Shown: one piece after another, positions 50,849-62,640 of the stretch
Layout: every line of letters begins with the position of its first letter
Position numbering within the stretch: position 1 is the stretch's first letter
The notes under the pieces: model-generated
What the model saw: the letters and a program-made list of their open reading frames with translations, nothing else
What the model was told of the DNA's origin: nothing
The model's database searches: none
Assembly: GCF_905220565.1 (NCBI RefSeq)
Contig: NC_059394.1
Location: 3,479,501 to 3,543,500 of the forward strand
Length of the DNA: 64,000 bases
Source of the DNA: Melitaea cinxia
Taxonomy: Eukaryota > Arthropoda > Insecta > Lepidoptera > Nymphalidae
Direction: 5' to 3'
Translations under genes and position numbers: made by a program

Positions 50849-52748
50849 TTAATATATAAAAAAATGAATGCAAATATTTTGAAAAAAAGTGTGTGTTTTG
50901 TGCCTTTATGTGCCCACGTAAAAAGTTATACTTCATTGGCTAGCTAACTTCACGTTGCTAACTTCTTTTTCGTTGACTAGCTAGCTTCAGGGTGTCGGTT
51001 CTTCGTGACGGTGTGCGCGCGCTTCCTTAAAAATTTACTCTCATCATTTTTCTCTGAAGCGTCAAAAGTATAACTTAAAAAAAAAACTGATAGGTAAATT
51101 TTAAATTACCAATGTTAAACGTTATAATATCACTAAAAACTAAAAATATATATTAAACGTTATAATGAACTATTATAATATATGTACATATATATTCTGT
51201 CGGTATTATATACAAAGTTTATCTAATTATTTATAAGGGACGTTAGAGAAAGTGTGGTGAGCCTCGAAACATCTCATTAAAACGGGGCCTTAGCCTAGAA
51301 TTGATAAGGACGAAGGTCAGGCTTTGATGTACAAATTACACACAACAGTTGTTTTCTCTTTGCTGAGGATATAATATATTTTGTAAATTCATATTTTAAA
51401 TGTACGAGAACTAAATAAAACTTTAGAATGAGTTATTTGCTTCTGTACAGAAAAATTATTTTACTTTATGTGCGTTATATAACAATAAATATTTTTTTTT
51501 AAATAAGGTTTTCGTATATGAGGTTTTATTTGTTTGGATAATGTGAATATGTCGCTTATCTATAAGATATCATATACGAATATTTCATGTGAAGAAATGG
51601 TGATTATTAAGGAACTTTAACACTAACGAAATAGGTTTTTATTTTCAAAACTAACATTCAAATAAATACTTGAAAAAAGCAAATTTTTCAATATCATTAT
51701 AAGATATACCTGTCATTAACATGAGATTAAGAATATGGTTTTTTTTTTGTGAGGACCTTTTCGCTCAAGTAATTACAGGCTAGCCGCATCGAATACTCGT
51801 GTCCTAATCAGCAGATATCGAGACCTGATAAAACACATTTACGAAATTGCCTCCAGAACGTTACGGAGCTTGCAATCAAGTTTCAATAGTAATAGCCTTT
51901 AGTGATTACCTACTAGATATGTGGCATAAAATACGGTTAAAGTTTAGGGGTTAATGAACTCGTTCCTGTCTTTTTTCCTTTAAAAATTATATTATAATAA
52001 AAAGGAAAAGCATTAGCCAGTATAGTTTCATACAAATTTGCTAAATTATCTAAAAACAATACAGAGGAATATTTATCATAAGATAATTTTTATCATAAAA
52101 CAGAAATATAGCCTTAAATTATTTTTATTAACTTCAGATATTTATAGGTTACATTCAAAACTATATTTTTACCGTTCCTACTGGTCAGGTCTTTATAATT
52201 TAAAATTTATTCAATTTTTTAAAGTGTGTTACTATATTTACTTTATACTTATATATATTTTAACTTTTGACCTGCTATTATGAATTAGATTTATTTTAAT
52301 TATACGATAATCCGTAAGCGTTCCTAAAGCAAAGCTAGACTGTGCAATTCGTATAAGTGCGGTTCACCTCAAAACCTCACTCAAAGAGAATAATATTAAA
52401 CCAGATAAGGTGCTTTAATTTCGGATTGATTATAATGTTCAGTGCTAATGTATGGCATTTTAGACATTAAACAAACCATAAGCCGACACTAATTAGTGTT
52501 CCAAATATTCATTTAATAAATATTTTAATGGCACGTTAATAAAAATATATACAAAGTCCACAAATTCGAAATAATATTTACTGTTGCGTGGGGAATTAGG
52601 AAAGACACAGAGTACTCTATAACGATTATATATTTCTATAATTTATTACAAAAGATATGTATTTACAAAGAGTAGGATGATTTTTTTATATTATATGATT
52701 ACATTCTCTCACGTAGCCGAAAAAACAAAAAGTTAATTTAATATTAAA
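50849..52748. other. No gene seen; AT-rich DNA
   Basis: An 81-codon ORF at 52038 is hydrophobic/aromatic low-complexity from AT-rich DNA and is not called. Confidence 0.5.
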
Positions 52749-52966
52749 CTAGCTGACCCAGCAAATGCTGTTTGCCACATATATTATTAACTCCCTTAAA
52801 CCCCCCTGTAACCCCCCCCCCCCCTGTAACTTAGGGTTATGAAAAAGAGATGTTGGCCGATTTTCAGACCTACCCGATAAGCACACAAAATTTCATAAAA
52901 ATCGGTCCAGCCGTTTTGGAGGAGTATTGTAAACAACATTGTGACACGAGAATTTTATATATAAGA
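52749..52966 (-). mobile_element. Small Helitron-like element, complete
   Basis: On the minus strand it runs from A|TCTTATATATAAAATTCTCG to GCTGGGTCAGCTAG|T (218 bp). It is close to the 31581-31788 copy but has a 13-nt C run (on +) in its purine/pyrimidine section. Confidence 0.8.
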
Positions 52967-53187
52967 TGGTCCAAATATCTTAATGTTGATTACTTAAAGA
53001 TTTTCCTTTCTATTTCATTTCAGATACGTTAGCGTTAAGCGATTTAGGACTCTGTATAAAAAAAACTCGCCTTCGATTTTGATCGCTATATATAATCAAA
53101 GCACGTATAATCCACATTATATAAAAATTTACATATAGTAAGTACATTTACATATAGTAACTAGTGTCTAAGTAATAACAAAATATA

Positions 53188-53359
53188 TCTTCATAAATAA
53201 AAATAAATCGTCGAAATGTATGTGCCCGTATAACTTTTGAACGACTGTCAAAATTGGATAATTCTCTTTTGTATTCCTTATTTTCAGGTCAAAATTAAAA
53301 AAAAAATCGATATTATAGACGAAAAAAATATAGCAGTAAAAACTTGTCAGATTAGCTAA
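53188..53359 (+). mobile_element. Small Helitron-like element (CTAA end)
   Basis: Runs from A|TCTTCATAAATAAAAATAAA to 'TTGTCAGATTAGCTAA|T' (172 bp). The 5' body resembles that of 50647-50848 ('CGTCGAAATGTATGTGCCCG'). Confidence 0.55.
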
Positions 53360-53779
53360 TTCAAAAAAATAAAGCAGAGTTATGCTTAATACTTTTAATT
53401 ATTTTATTTTCATTAAAGTGATTATTAATAAGATATGTTATCTGTTTCACTAATACGAGAAAAATAGAACTATTGTTGGCGCTAAGTTAGAATACTCAGA
53501 CTTCACTCTTGCCATAAAATTTTTACAGTTTAAAATTATGGTCACGTATCTTTAATCAAGACGTTTTCTTTTACGACTGTATCCCCCTGTGACCCATAAG
53601 AACGCACCGATTTTTTACGAATCCATATTATTTCTCCTTGGGGAGAATATTAAAAGGATTGCCAATTGTTAGGAGTCTACTTTTACTTTTTTGCGCATAA
53701 ACTGATGCACGTATTCTCAGAAAAGGAAAAAAAAAAAGTTAGTTATTTTTTTACGGCAGAAATTTTAGTCTCATATCGC

Positions 53780-53965
53780 ATAGGTCTCTTTCTCCATGCA
53801 GGAGAAGGATCAGAGCTAAATCCACCACGCTGTTCCGATGCGGGTTGGCGGATGTATTCCCTACTTTGAGTAACGATCGCTATCAGGCGTACATGATAAC
53901 AACCGGGACCGACAGACGACCGACTTAACGTGCTCTCCGAGGTACGGTGGGAGACCCACAAGGAC
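53780..53965 (-). mobile_element. SINE-A fragment (body and 3' part)
   Basis: The minus strand has the 'CGGTCCCGGTTGTTATCATG' body, 'CGATCGTTACTCAAAGTAGG' and the 'GGAACAGCGTGGTGGATTTA' block. It is longer than most fragments but lacks the tRNA head. Confidence 0.65.
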
Positions 53966-54092
53966 TGCACAAATTTTAATAAAAATGTAAATTTTTAGTT
54001 TTTTAAACACATGTGAAACATATACATGTATATAATATTTTGCGAAATAATACTGCTGAACCAAAAAGTGTTTTTATCATTCTTATATACAA

Positions 54093-54367
54093 TTTTGACT
54101 AGCCCGTTGGCGCAGTTTGTAGTGACCCTGCTTTCTGCTCCGAGGGTTGTGGGTTCGATTCCCACCCTGAGTCTGGGTGTAATATAAATATTTATTTATA
54201 TATTTATATATGTATTATTTATAAGTATGTTTATCGAAAAAAAATGTAGCTATATACCAGTCGGCTGTTACCTATAACACAAGCATTAAGTTGCTTACTT
54301 TAGGAACAGACGACCGTGTGTGTATTGTGTAAATATTTATTATTATTATTATTATTATTATTTTATT
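54093..54367 (+). mobile_element. SINE-D, tRNA-headed, with TSD
   Basis: Starts 'TAGCCCGTTGGCGCAGTTTG' with box A-like 'TTGGCGCAG' and box B GGTTCGATTCC. The body has 'GAGTCTGGGTGTAATATAAA' and '...CCTATAACACAAGC', ending in an (ATT)n tail. A 7-bp repeat TATACAA (54086-54092, 54368-54374) fits a TSD. The head and 'GTCTGGGTGT' block are a layout I know from lepidopteran SINEs. Confidence 0.75.
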
Positions 54368-54374
54368 TATACAA

Positions 54375-56207
54375 GTATTAAGCTTAAGTATCAACAAAAT
54401 TTTACTGTTTCGTACATTAAATATAACACCTGCGTTAATTTGAAAAAAGGTAAAAAATATTATATAGCCTATAAAGCCTTTCTCAGGATATTAGAAATCA
54501 GGCACAAAAATAATTTTTCAATTTCCTGAACCAGTTCCTAAGTTTAGCGCTCAAACAAGCTCTTTAGCTTTATAATATAAATACAGATAAAAGCAAGTTC
54601 ATACTATGTATCCAGAAAACATACGTATTAAAAAATGGAGAAATCATTTTTCAAATGTTTTCCGCGCACGTAAGTGGCTCAGTTGAAATAAAAATGCCAA
54701 TTCAATTCGCAGATCATTTCCGGGAACTTTCATACTATAACGTCTACAGCGGACTACTCGTAAAAAGAATATAAAATGTTTATAGGTTTGTTAGTTGACA
54801 CCAGCAAATGACGGCTTTCCACCATAAGAAACGTAATAAACGTGTGAGGAAGAGAAACAATTGGCAAACAAAATTGACTCGAAAAAGGTCAAGCTTCAGT
54901 CATCAAAGGACCTTTTGATATCTAACTTTAGAAAAATTGGAACTTGAAAACGTATGACCGGACAAATTTTGAAGCGAAATGGGAGATTAGAATTTGAACT
55001 GCTCGTTTAAAAAAAGCATGTCCAGTTCTTCTATAGTTCTTTAATTTTCTGAATTAAAACTGACTGTTAATTTTCCAGTGCTGGTCAAAGGTCTTAATTG
55101 GTTATGCTACTCAGTTGCGGGTTGGCAGATTATTTCCCTATATTGATATATGATAATATACAAAAAATAATAATTTGCTATCATAATAATAATTAGGTTA
55201 GGTTCATATATATGCATATATGTATGTATGTAGTAGTATTACTTAATATTTAATATGTGTATGGAAGTAGTACACGTTCCCCGTCGTTTTATTTTTTTCT
55301 AAAACCAGTTTCGTAAAAATTATGCTAGAAAATGAAAAATATTTTGAAACAACAAAGCTCAAAGCTTCAACAGACTTATTCAATTACAGAGAGATTCGTA
55401 AAGTTAAAAGGGGTAAAAAGTGCAGCCAACGTGCGATGTCAACAGTCAAACAAAGACGAAATTGAGCGGTAAAATCGATACTTTGCAATTTGCCGCGGTT
55501 ATTTCACCCGATGCAACCAATATTTGATTTATCGGAACTAGTTCCAAAGATGGCAGATAACAAATTTATAAAGATAGATGCTTCCAGGGTACGGTAAAAT
55601 ATGAAGTAAAGATTGATAGCCCTCAAGAAAACCGCTCCAGATAGTTTTATCCTTTATCCACAGTTAAAGATTAATTGAACAGAAACATCAGTTTTCCGAT
55701 GTTTTTTTGTCCGAATACTGATATTTATAAGAATGGAAATGAATTCGTAGCAGTCAAAACTAAACGAAATACAAAAAAGAAAAAGGAAAACAATCGTCCG
55801 CTGCGGATTTTTATTGCGAGCGTAGCAGAAAATATGGTTTCAACAATCAAAGACGGTATTTGACGATAGAATCGATGTTTTGCATTCGGAATTGTTTGCT
55901 GCGATCACAGTGATATTGACTGACCCTAATGAGACTGAACTGTAAAAATGAATTCTTAAATAAAAATAACCTTCATAGAGTTGCAGAAAAAATATAAGTG
56001 CATTTGACCGTTGTACTTTTGATTATAAAATATAAAATTCATGTAGTTCGTAGGAATAGTTCAGAGGAACGATTTCGCTCTCAAGTTTGCTGTTTCATTG
56101 GATTTATTGAACTTAAAAGATCTAGAAGATCTCTAGCAATTTACACAAGTAGGCTAATATTTATTCCAATGATTCCATTGAATCGGAAGTAACGATGACA
56201 AAAACGC
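54375..56207. other. No gene seen; AT-rich DNA
   Basis: Around 55103-55165 there is a weak SINE-A-like scrap ('GTTGCGGGTTGGCAGAT'). A (TATG)n tract lies near 55220. No gene. Confidence 0.5.
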
Positions 56208-56220
56208 TACGTGCACTAGT

Positions 56221-56336
56221 CATCATCATCATTACAGCCTATACAGTCTACTGCTGGACATAGGCCTCCACAAGTTTACGCCAAAAATAACGTGAACTCA
56301 TGTGTTTTGCCCATAGTCACCACGCTGGGCAGGCAT
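56221..56336 (-). mobile_element. 5'-truncated SINE-B copy
   Basis: The last ~115 bp of SINE-B with a (GAT)n tail. Flanks TACGTGCACTAGT (56208-56220) and TACGTGTAACTAGT (56337-56350) look like a TSD with small later changes. Confidence 0.7.
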
Positions 56337-56350
56337 TACGTGTAACTAGT

Positions 56351-57835
56351 AATCAAAAATAATTACAGAATTAAGATGCTTCGGTAAGCACAATTTGTGG
56401 ATTGAATTCAAAGCTAATACTGTGTTTTTAATTGCCAATACGTGCCTAAAATTTATATTGACTTAGTCGTGTCGAATAAAGTCGATAAATCAGAATTTTC
56501 TGAATTCCGTGAAATTAAAATACTCTTATTATCTTTTATACACGTAAAGTAAAAAAAGCCCATAAGACAAAAATATATTACTCTAACGTATAATTACTCT
56601 TACAACATTGTGTTGATATTGTACACAATATTTTGACACTATAGAGACTAGATGTGTCAATTTCATTTGGCGATTCTATTACACAAACTATTTACTGTAA
56701 AGGCATAGGCATACCGATGAAGTCATCATCAAACTCTTTTGTAAGTATAAAGCACCACTAAATACACTTGTTTAAACAATCTCGATTTATATTCGCACTA
56801 GCTCTATTAAAAAGGATAAATAGCCGCGACTCAACTTTGAACATGAAGGGACCGGTGAAGTATCATTGATAGACAAATAAATAAAAACTGAAAATCTTTT
56901 TGGTGGGAAAGACGATGACAAGGGTTGTTTTTATTTGTTCGGTTTTTATTTAGGTCCTAATTAGTTATTACATTAATACACGAATAAATTACTTAAAATA
57001 TATACTATTATTTCGTAAAATAATTACGAATTACATTAAAATGTTTAAATAATAATTATAACGATATTTTAACAAAATAAGTATTTTATATTTTCTTAAA
57101 TTATTAAAAAAAAAAACAGAACGACGCTAGAAGGACTCGAGAAGACGGCACAGAGTAGAAAGAACGCGTCGGAGACTGGACAAGATAGCGCCGATGAAGA
57201 AAGATGCGGATCGTGAACAGAAAAACATTTTAAGTATTATATTAATTTTAGCGTTTAATTATTCATCATCATCATCATTATTGATTTTGATTAATTATTA
57301 TTCGTTGCAGAAGCCTGATCATTCGTTCTATTTTTATTCCGACTGGGTATCACAACTTGCCCCAGTTGGACTGTAAACGTTAATTTATCGATCTACGTGG
57401 CAAACAAAAGGCACTTAGTGAATACTATCTATGTCAACCTCTTAGTGGGTATATGATAGTACCACATCGTTGTCCCCTTGAATGATTTCAATTTCCTGAT
57501 AAATATATTAATTAATTACACAACTTAGCATTTCTTAGTCATTAATGAAACCAGTTGACAATAATATTTATCCTCTAATCGGGACATATAGTATTGAAGT
57601 TGATGATTATAAGTTTTGAACAAAGAACTCTTCAGCTAATATTCATATACAAGCTAAAGTTATCACTGCCGTGTTAGATGTTAATGGTAGATTTTACTAG
57701 ACTTAAAAGCCAATGGAGCCCTGTGATTTACGTTTCTTGTATCCAAAAGGCTTTATTTGCTTTCAAAGGAATGCCTAGGACCTTTCAAAGGCTTATGTCA
57801 CAACATGCTTAAACATATCGCAGCTTTATTTCTAT
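56351..57835. other. No gene seen; AT-rich DNA
   Basis: No feature recognised; a 'CATCATCATCATCA' tract near 57265. Confidence 0.5.
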
Positions 57836-57844
57836 TGCGCATTA

Positions 57845-58115
57845 TCATTACAGCCTATACAGTCCACTGCTGGACATAGGCCTCCACAAGTTTACGCCAA
57901 AAATAACGTAACTCATGTGTTTTGCCCATAGTCACCACGTTGGGCACGCGGGTTGGTGACCGCAGTATTGGCTTTGTCGGACCGAAGACGCTGCTGCCCG
58001 TCTTCTTAAGTTCCAAGATGGTTGTGGAACCTTGTTATCCCTTAGTCGCCTCTTACGACACCTACGGGAATAGAGGGGGTGGCTAAATTCTTTAGTGCCG
58101 TAGCCACACAGCACA
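57845..58115 (-). mobile_element. SINE-B with TSD (internal deletion)
   Basis: Complete at both ends, with the 9-bp repeat TGCGCATTA at 57836-57844 and 58116-58124. Compared with 14649-14994 it lacks about 60 bp in the middle ('...CGTCTTCTTAAGTTCC' junction). The 5' end on the minus strand is 'TGTGCTGTGTGGCTACGG'. Confidence 0.85.
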
Positions 58116-58124
58116 TGCGCATTA

Positions 58125-58930
58125 ATCACTAAACAATTATCGAGTATTTTAGTATTATTTGATTAAGTTATAATCTTTTTTGTTTTAATTAAAATAACTA
58201 CCGGTGTTTGTCGCCACTAGGCGTATCGTGCCAGTAATAAATTAATATAATACGGTTCCCATCACTTTGTTATTAACCGGATTTAGCCGTATTTTATACT
58301 TTGGGTTTTCATTATAATGACTTAATCCATGTAATGGGTTTCATTAATTTAACCTTTATAGATTAAAATAGTGGATGGTTTCCTTAAAGCCTAATCATTT
58401 GTAAAATTTATATTGAAAAGTCAATTTATACTCGGATTAGTATTAATTACAGTACTTGTTAAAATTAGGAATATATTTGCCATTGTAATGTGGTTAGGGT
58501 ATACTATATTTTTAAAATAGAAAATAATCGATATTCTAAGAAGCGAATGGAGTGTCGATTTATATATCGCTATAAAATAAATATTGTACAATAATAAATA
58601 CCTCGTGTACCGTTGTAAACAGTTCCGACGTTTTTTCCGATATCCAGTTTTACAAAGCAAGCCCCAAGAGAAAATCCCTATCTTCATGTTGACCCGTGCT
58701 TGATAAACAACAGATACGAAAAGTTTTGTTCTATTTACGTAGTCGGTAGAATATTTTCACGTTTCGGTTTTTTTTCGGTTAACACTTTTAATTTTATATT
58801 TTTAAATAAAAATATTTTTCAATTAAAATAGTCAGAGAAAATCATAATCGATGGTAACGAACCCTTGCCTTATATAAATAACTTTCTACAGAAATATTTT
58901 CACACCAGCAATATATTATTTCTAGTACGT
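58125..58930. other. No gene seen; AT-rich DNA
   Basis: No feature recognised. Confidence 0.5.
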
Positions 58931-58940
58931 AGTAGACTAC

Positions 58941-59287
58941 CACAGCTGTATGGCTACGGCATTAGAGAATAAAGCCACCCCTTCTCTTCCCGTGGGTGTC
59001 GTAAAAGGCGACTAAAGGATAACACAGTTCCAATACCACCTTGGAACTTATAAAGCTGACCAATGGCGGGATAACCATCCAACTGCTGGCTTTGAAATAC
59101 ATAAGCCGAAGACGGGCAGAATCGCTTTCGGTGCGACAAAGCCAGTCCTGCGGTCACCAACCCGCCTGCCCAGCGTGGTGACTATGGGCAACATTGAGTT
59201 CGCGCCATTTCTGGCGCAAACTTGTGGATGCCTATGTCCAGCAGTGGACTGAAATAGGCTAAAATGATGATGATGATGATGATGATG
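58941..59287 (+). mobile_element. SINE-B, full length, with TSD
   Basis: A 347-bp insert flanked by the perfect 10-bp repeat AGTAGACTAC (58931-58940, 59288-59297). Order: 'CTGTATGGCTACGGCATTAG', the 'CTTCCCGTGGGTGTCGTAAA' module (58981-59022), GC-rich body, 'CCCAGCGTGGTGACTATGGG', the RTE-like tail 'CCTATGTCCAGCAGTGGACT', and (GAT)n. No obvious tRNA promoter boxes at the start. Confidence 0.85.
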
Positions 59288-59297
59288 AGTAGACTAC

Positions 59298-60024
59298 TAG
59301 GACCTAGTAGATTTTTTTTTAAATTCATTTTATACAAATTTCTTCTTGTAATCAGTCATTGATTGTATAAATACAATTTTTGCATCAACAGGTTACAAAT
59401 AGAAAACATCTGACAGATAAAGTGTAGTCGATGGTGTAAAAAAAAACATGTTTATAATTGTTTCCTTATGGTAAAAGTCACTAGGTAATAGGTAAACTTA
59501 ATACAGAAACAATCAATGTACAAAAATAATAAATAATTTCTCATAGAAGAAAGCGGAGACGTTTCGGTACGTGTCATTTAAACGAAAGCGCGAGAGGCTT
59601 TTAGCGTCGTTGAATTTTTCACTAACTTTTGGAGAACGTCGTCGTCGCAGCGGAGCAAAATTATCAATTAAACAAAAACAAAAATCATTCCCCTCAATAG
59701 AGGAAGTGGTCATTGATCAGCATTGTAACGATTACAGACTGAACATGAACAAATTTTTTCTGTAATTTGTAGTAACATTCTAGAACTTCGTATGATAATT
59801 TTTATCCTTTTTATATAAAGAATATACATCTATTTTTCATTAAAAAAAACAACATATATCGAAAAGCTCGTCCTGGGAAATAAGGGATCAGAATGACTTA
59901 GGTGTTTAAATAAGATGTAGGATAGCTTGTCACGTCCAAATTGAAAATGTGCGTAGGATCGAATATCGAAATCGGGGTATTTTTTGTTTTATTTTATTTA
60001 CATGTTTTCGAAACATTTTTGAAT
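59298..60024. other. No gene seen; AT-rich DNA
   Basis: Overlapping 64- and 66-codon ORFs on opposite strands (59.5-59.77 kb) are not convincing. Confidence 0.5.
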
Positions 60025-60147
60025 ATCATATCAAAAATTGACCGCTCCAGCGGGGATCGAACCCGCATTTCCGACTGACCGTGTCAGCGCTCTAGCCAAT
60101 TAAGCTATGGAACGATGTACCCGCTAGATCGAAATTTTTGATATGAT
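60025..60147. repeat. Perfect 15-bp inverted repeat enclosing a tRNA-like sequence
   Basis: ATCATATCAAAAATT (60025-60039) and its exact inverse AATTTTTGATATGAT (60133-60147) surround the tRNA-like gene with spacers of 2 and 18 bp. Confidence 0.9.
60042..60114 (-). tRNA. tRNA-like cloverleaf (pseudogene or SINE head)
   Basis: 73 nt on the minus strand fold into all four arms: acceptor CGTTCCA/TGGAGCG (7 pairs, one G-T), D-stem GCTT/GAGC, anticodon stem CTGAC/GTCGG and T-arm GCGGG-TTCGATC-CCCGC. Box B is perfect. The anticodon loop reads ACGGTCA, so position 33 is C, not the invariant U, and the nominal anticodon GGT is unusual for eukaryotes. TTTTT follows on the minus strand, a possible pol III terminator. 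The intact stems argue against simple decay; a non-decoding tRNA-like RNA or SINE head is likelier than a translating tRNA. Confidence 0.6.
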
Positions 60148-60589
60148 GATTTTTATATTCGTTTTAAGCGAACCGTGGCGCCATGTTTTCGATATTAGAC
60201 TAGACGGTACACACAATTTCACGTGGGTCAAATTCGACATCTGTCAAGTTTGTCGTTTATGTGAGTGCATTTGCTGGACTGTAGGCTAAATAACATCATA
60301 CATCAATATGTATATGCTTGTGCATGACTTTACTTGGCTGTCTTTATAAACAAAAGAAATTGAAATCAAGCTAAGCTCAGAATCCTAAGGTTAATGCGAA
60401 AAAACTACGTCAATAATCTTCAGGTTTTATTACCTCAGTATAGATATACGACTAAAGTTTTACCCTCCCATTTACAAAGGGTTTGGAACAATGGGCGCTT
60501 GAAATTGATAGTTTAAGTCGTTCAAAGGTGTTGTGGAATTTCAACAAACATTGTGATGTGGATTAATTCTAGATTGTGAATACACAAGC
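60148..60589. other. No gene seen; AT-rich DNA
   Basis: No feature recognised. Confidence 0.5.
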
Positions 60590-60830
60590 TCAGGGTTGAT
60601 ATGGGGTGCCAGTAGTACCATTCTTCCCACTCGCCACGGTGGTGACACCACCAAAGTGCAAGAGCGCTCATAGTCCCCGTTGGTTTTCTATAGACGAAGG
60701 AGGCCCGCACAGATCAACCGTCGGGACGTCACGGTGGCATGCGAAAGCGATCCCATGGCGCCCCGCTATGATGACGAGGGCATCTCTGGGTTTTAGTGGG
60801 GATGTCATTAGTACTTGTTAACGTGCTGGA
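60590..60830. other. GC-rich island, possibly a LINE 3' UTR fragment
   Basis: About 240 bp of GC-rich sequence, including 'CCGTCGGGACGTCACGGTGG' and ending 'GCATCTCTGGGTTTTAGTGG'. The ending looks like 3' UTRs of GC-rich R1-like LINEs, but no coding end, tail or TSD is seen, so the call is tentative. Confidence 0.35.
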
Positions 60831-61534
60831 TTCTATATTACCACTTTAAATATATAAAAAATATCGACAATCTCGCGCAGAGTGACACACGACAAGTTTT
60901 GATTTTCCTTAATTATAACGTTTATTTTATATGTAAAGGTGTAAGTACGTTCTTTAATACACTGAGTAACGAAATATAATCACAAAAAATTGTTTGCGTA
61001 CAAAGTACACATGTCAGAAGTGAAACTTCTTTGGCAAACTAATTCAAAAAACTAATTTAAAAAAAACGAATTGAATAATAAAAAAAAATTACGAACTATT
61101 TACTGCTATCTATAGTTAACTAGCCTACATTTCGTATCTCAAATTTCTTTGATATGCTTTACTCTTAAGTATCTATTCTAATAATAGATGAGTTTCATAA
61201 TTTATCTATAATTTTTTATATTAAGCTGAATTACAAAAAACTTACAATGAGAATTAATTGTATTGTCAAAATTCTTTTAACGACATTTTATAAATATTTA
61301 ATTTTAGCGTCATCTAGTTAGATTGCAATGTAATACTATCGATATAATGTACTACCTTTGTCCTTATAGTACACGCTAGGTGGCTCTACCTACCCTTTTT
61401 ATTTTAATTAAAAAAAAATTCAAAATATCACGGTAGTTTCCGTAAATAGTTCAAATTAGAGCTTCCTGTTTAATTTTAAATTTACCATAATTATGTTAAA
61501 TGTAATAAATTAGAAAACAAACAAAAACTAATTA
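60831..61534. other. No gene seen; AT-rich DNA
   Basis: No feature recognised. Confidence 0.5.
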
Positions 61535-61641
61535 GAGCACGCGGTGTTCCCAGGCGGTCACCCATCCAAGTACTGACCGCGCCCGACGTTGGTTAACTTC
61601 GATGATCGGACGAGAACCAATGTATTCACCGTGGTAAGGAG
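61535..61641 (-). pseudogene. 5S rRNA pseudogene, terminal helix lost
   Basis: The minus strand matches eukaryotic 5S rRNA over about 100 nt: 'TACATTGGTTCTCGTCCGAT', 'GAAGTTAACCAACGTCGGGC', 'GCGGTCAGTACTTGGATGGG' and 'TGACCGCCTGGGAACACCGC'. The first and last ~8-10 nt, which should pair as helix I, are replaced by unrelated sequence on both sides. Box A carries AAGTTAACC in place of AAGTTAAGC. Because no T run follows at once and helix I is missing, I call it a pseudogene. A 5S-derived SINE is an alternative. Confidence 0.85.
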
Positions 61642-62421
61642 GTTTAAAATCGTGACGCGTGACGAGATTCATCCGTAAAAAATTTACCCCCCCATGCACC
61701 TAAAGAAATTTTACTTCAATAATATGACATTAAAAATTATATATTATCAATCACTTCATCACGTTACGCCATTTTCCTTTTCATCATATTTTAATTTATT
61801 TTATTACTTAAGCTCGTAAGACTGTATTATACAAAGATATTTTGACAGTAATCCATTACGTGCCTACAATATCAAAAGTCTCGAGTCATGAGATACTTAA
61901 TATTTAATGCTTAATAAATACCATTTTAAATACGTCAAAGACATAGCCAAGAGACCGTCCATTAGCGAATAATGAAATAAAAAAAAAGAGTCGTTTTTCG
62001 ATAAATTCGAAGGGTAGTATATTAATTTCTGATCGGAGAGTAAATTGGACACGCGAGGGAAATCATATCCGATACTGTGATGACCGATGCTGCGAGATTT
62101 TTATACATTAACGTTAATGAAAAAATTGTTCAATATATTCCTTATGTTTAATAAAAAAATAAGGGAAAATCGACGAAAGCGATATGGTATTGAAATTGTT
62201 TAGGAGATTATATAAAAGTAGTGAAAACAAATTAGTATAACTAAATAGAGTTGTAAATTTTACTGACGTTAGTTTTTATCAGTAGAACGTTAGATATTGC
62301 GGGAATTTTATGAATTTTTATTATTTAGGCTGTAATTTATATATTATATAGTAAAATATTTATCAATTACAATAAAAAATTTCATATACATTTCTCAACT
62401 GATAATTGTAATTATTGTGTA
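61642..62421. other. No gene seen; AT-rich DNA
   Basis: No feature recognised; a CCCCCCC run at about 61687. Confidence 0.5.
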
Positions 62422-62640
62422 CTAGCTGTGCCCGCGGCTTCGCCCGCGTTGTAATCAGTTTGTCACAAAGTTTTCCCGGCAAACTTCCAGTGAAATTGTC
62501 ATCAAAATCGCCTTGGCCGTTCCGTAAACCTTCTTCTTGAAGCCATTATCATCTCTCCATTGGTGAAACCGCATGAAAATCCGTTCAGTTGATTTTGAGG
62601 GAATCGATCACATACACTTTTGGGGACTTTGTTTTATAAT
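62422..62640 (-). mobile_element. Helitron-like element, 3' end complete
   Basis: The minus strand ends 'CGCGGGCGAAGCCGCGGGC' then ACAGCTAG|T, with the usual hairpin. The other end ('ATTATAAAACAAAGTCCCC') is like the 5' part of 42439-42631 but lacks the first ~15 bases and abuts the next element. Confidence 0.6.

Noticed and set aside
52038..52283. 81-codon hydrophobic ORF
   Set aside because: Leu/Tyr/Phe/Ile-rich peptide expected from AT-rich DNA; no recognisable family.
60042..60114. A functional tRNA-Thr(GGT)
   Set aside because: The loop lacks U33 and GGT anticodons are not expected in eukaryotes; kept only as a tRNA-like sequence.
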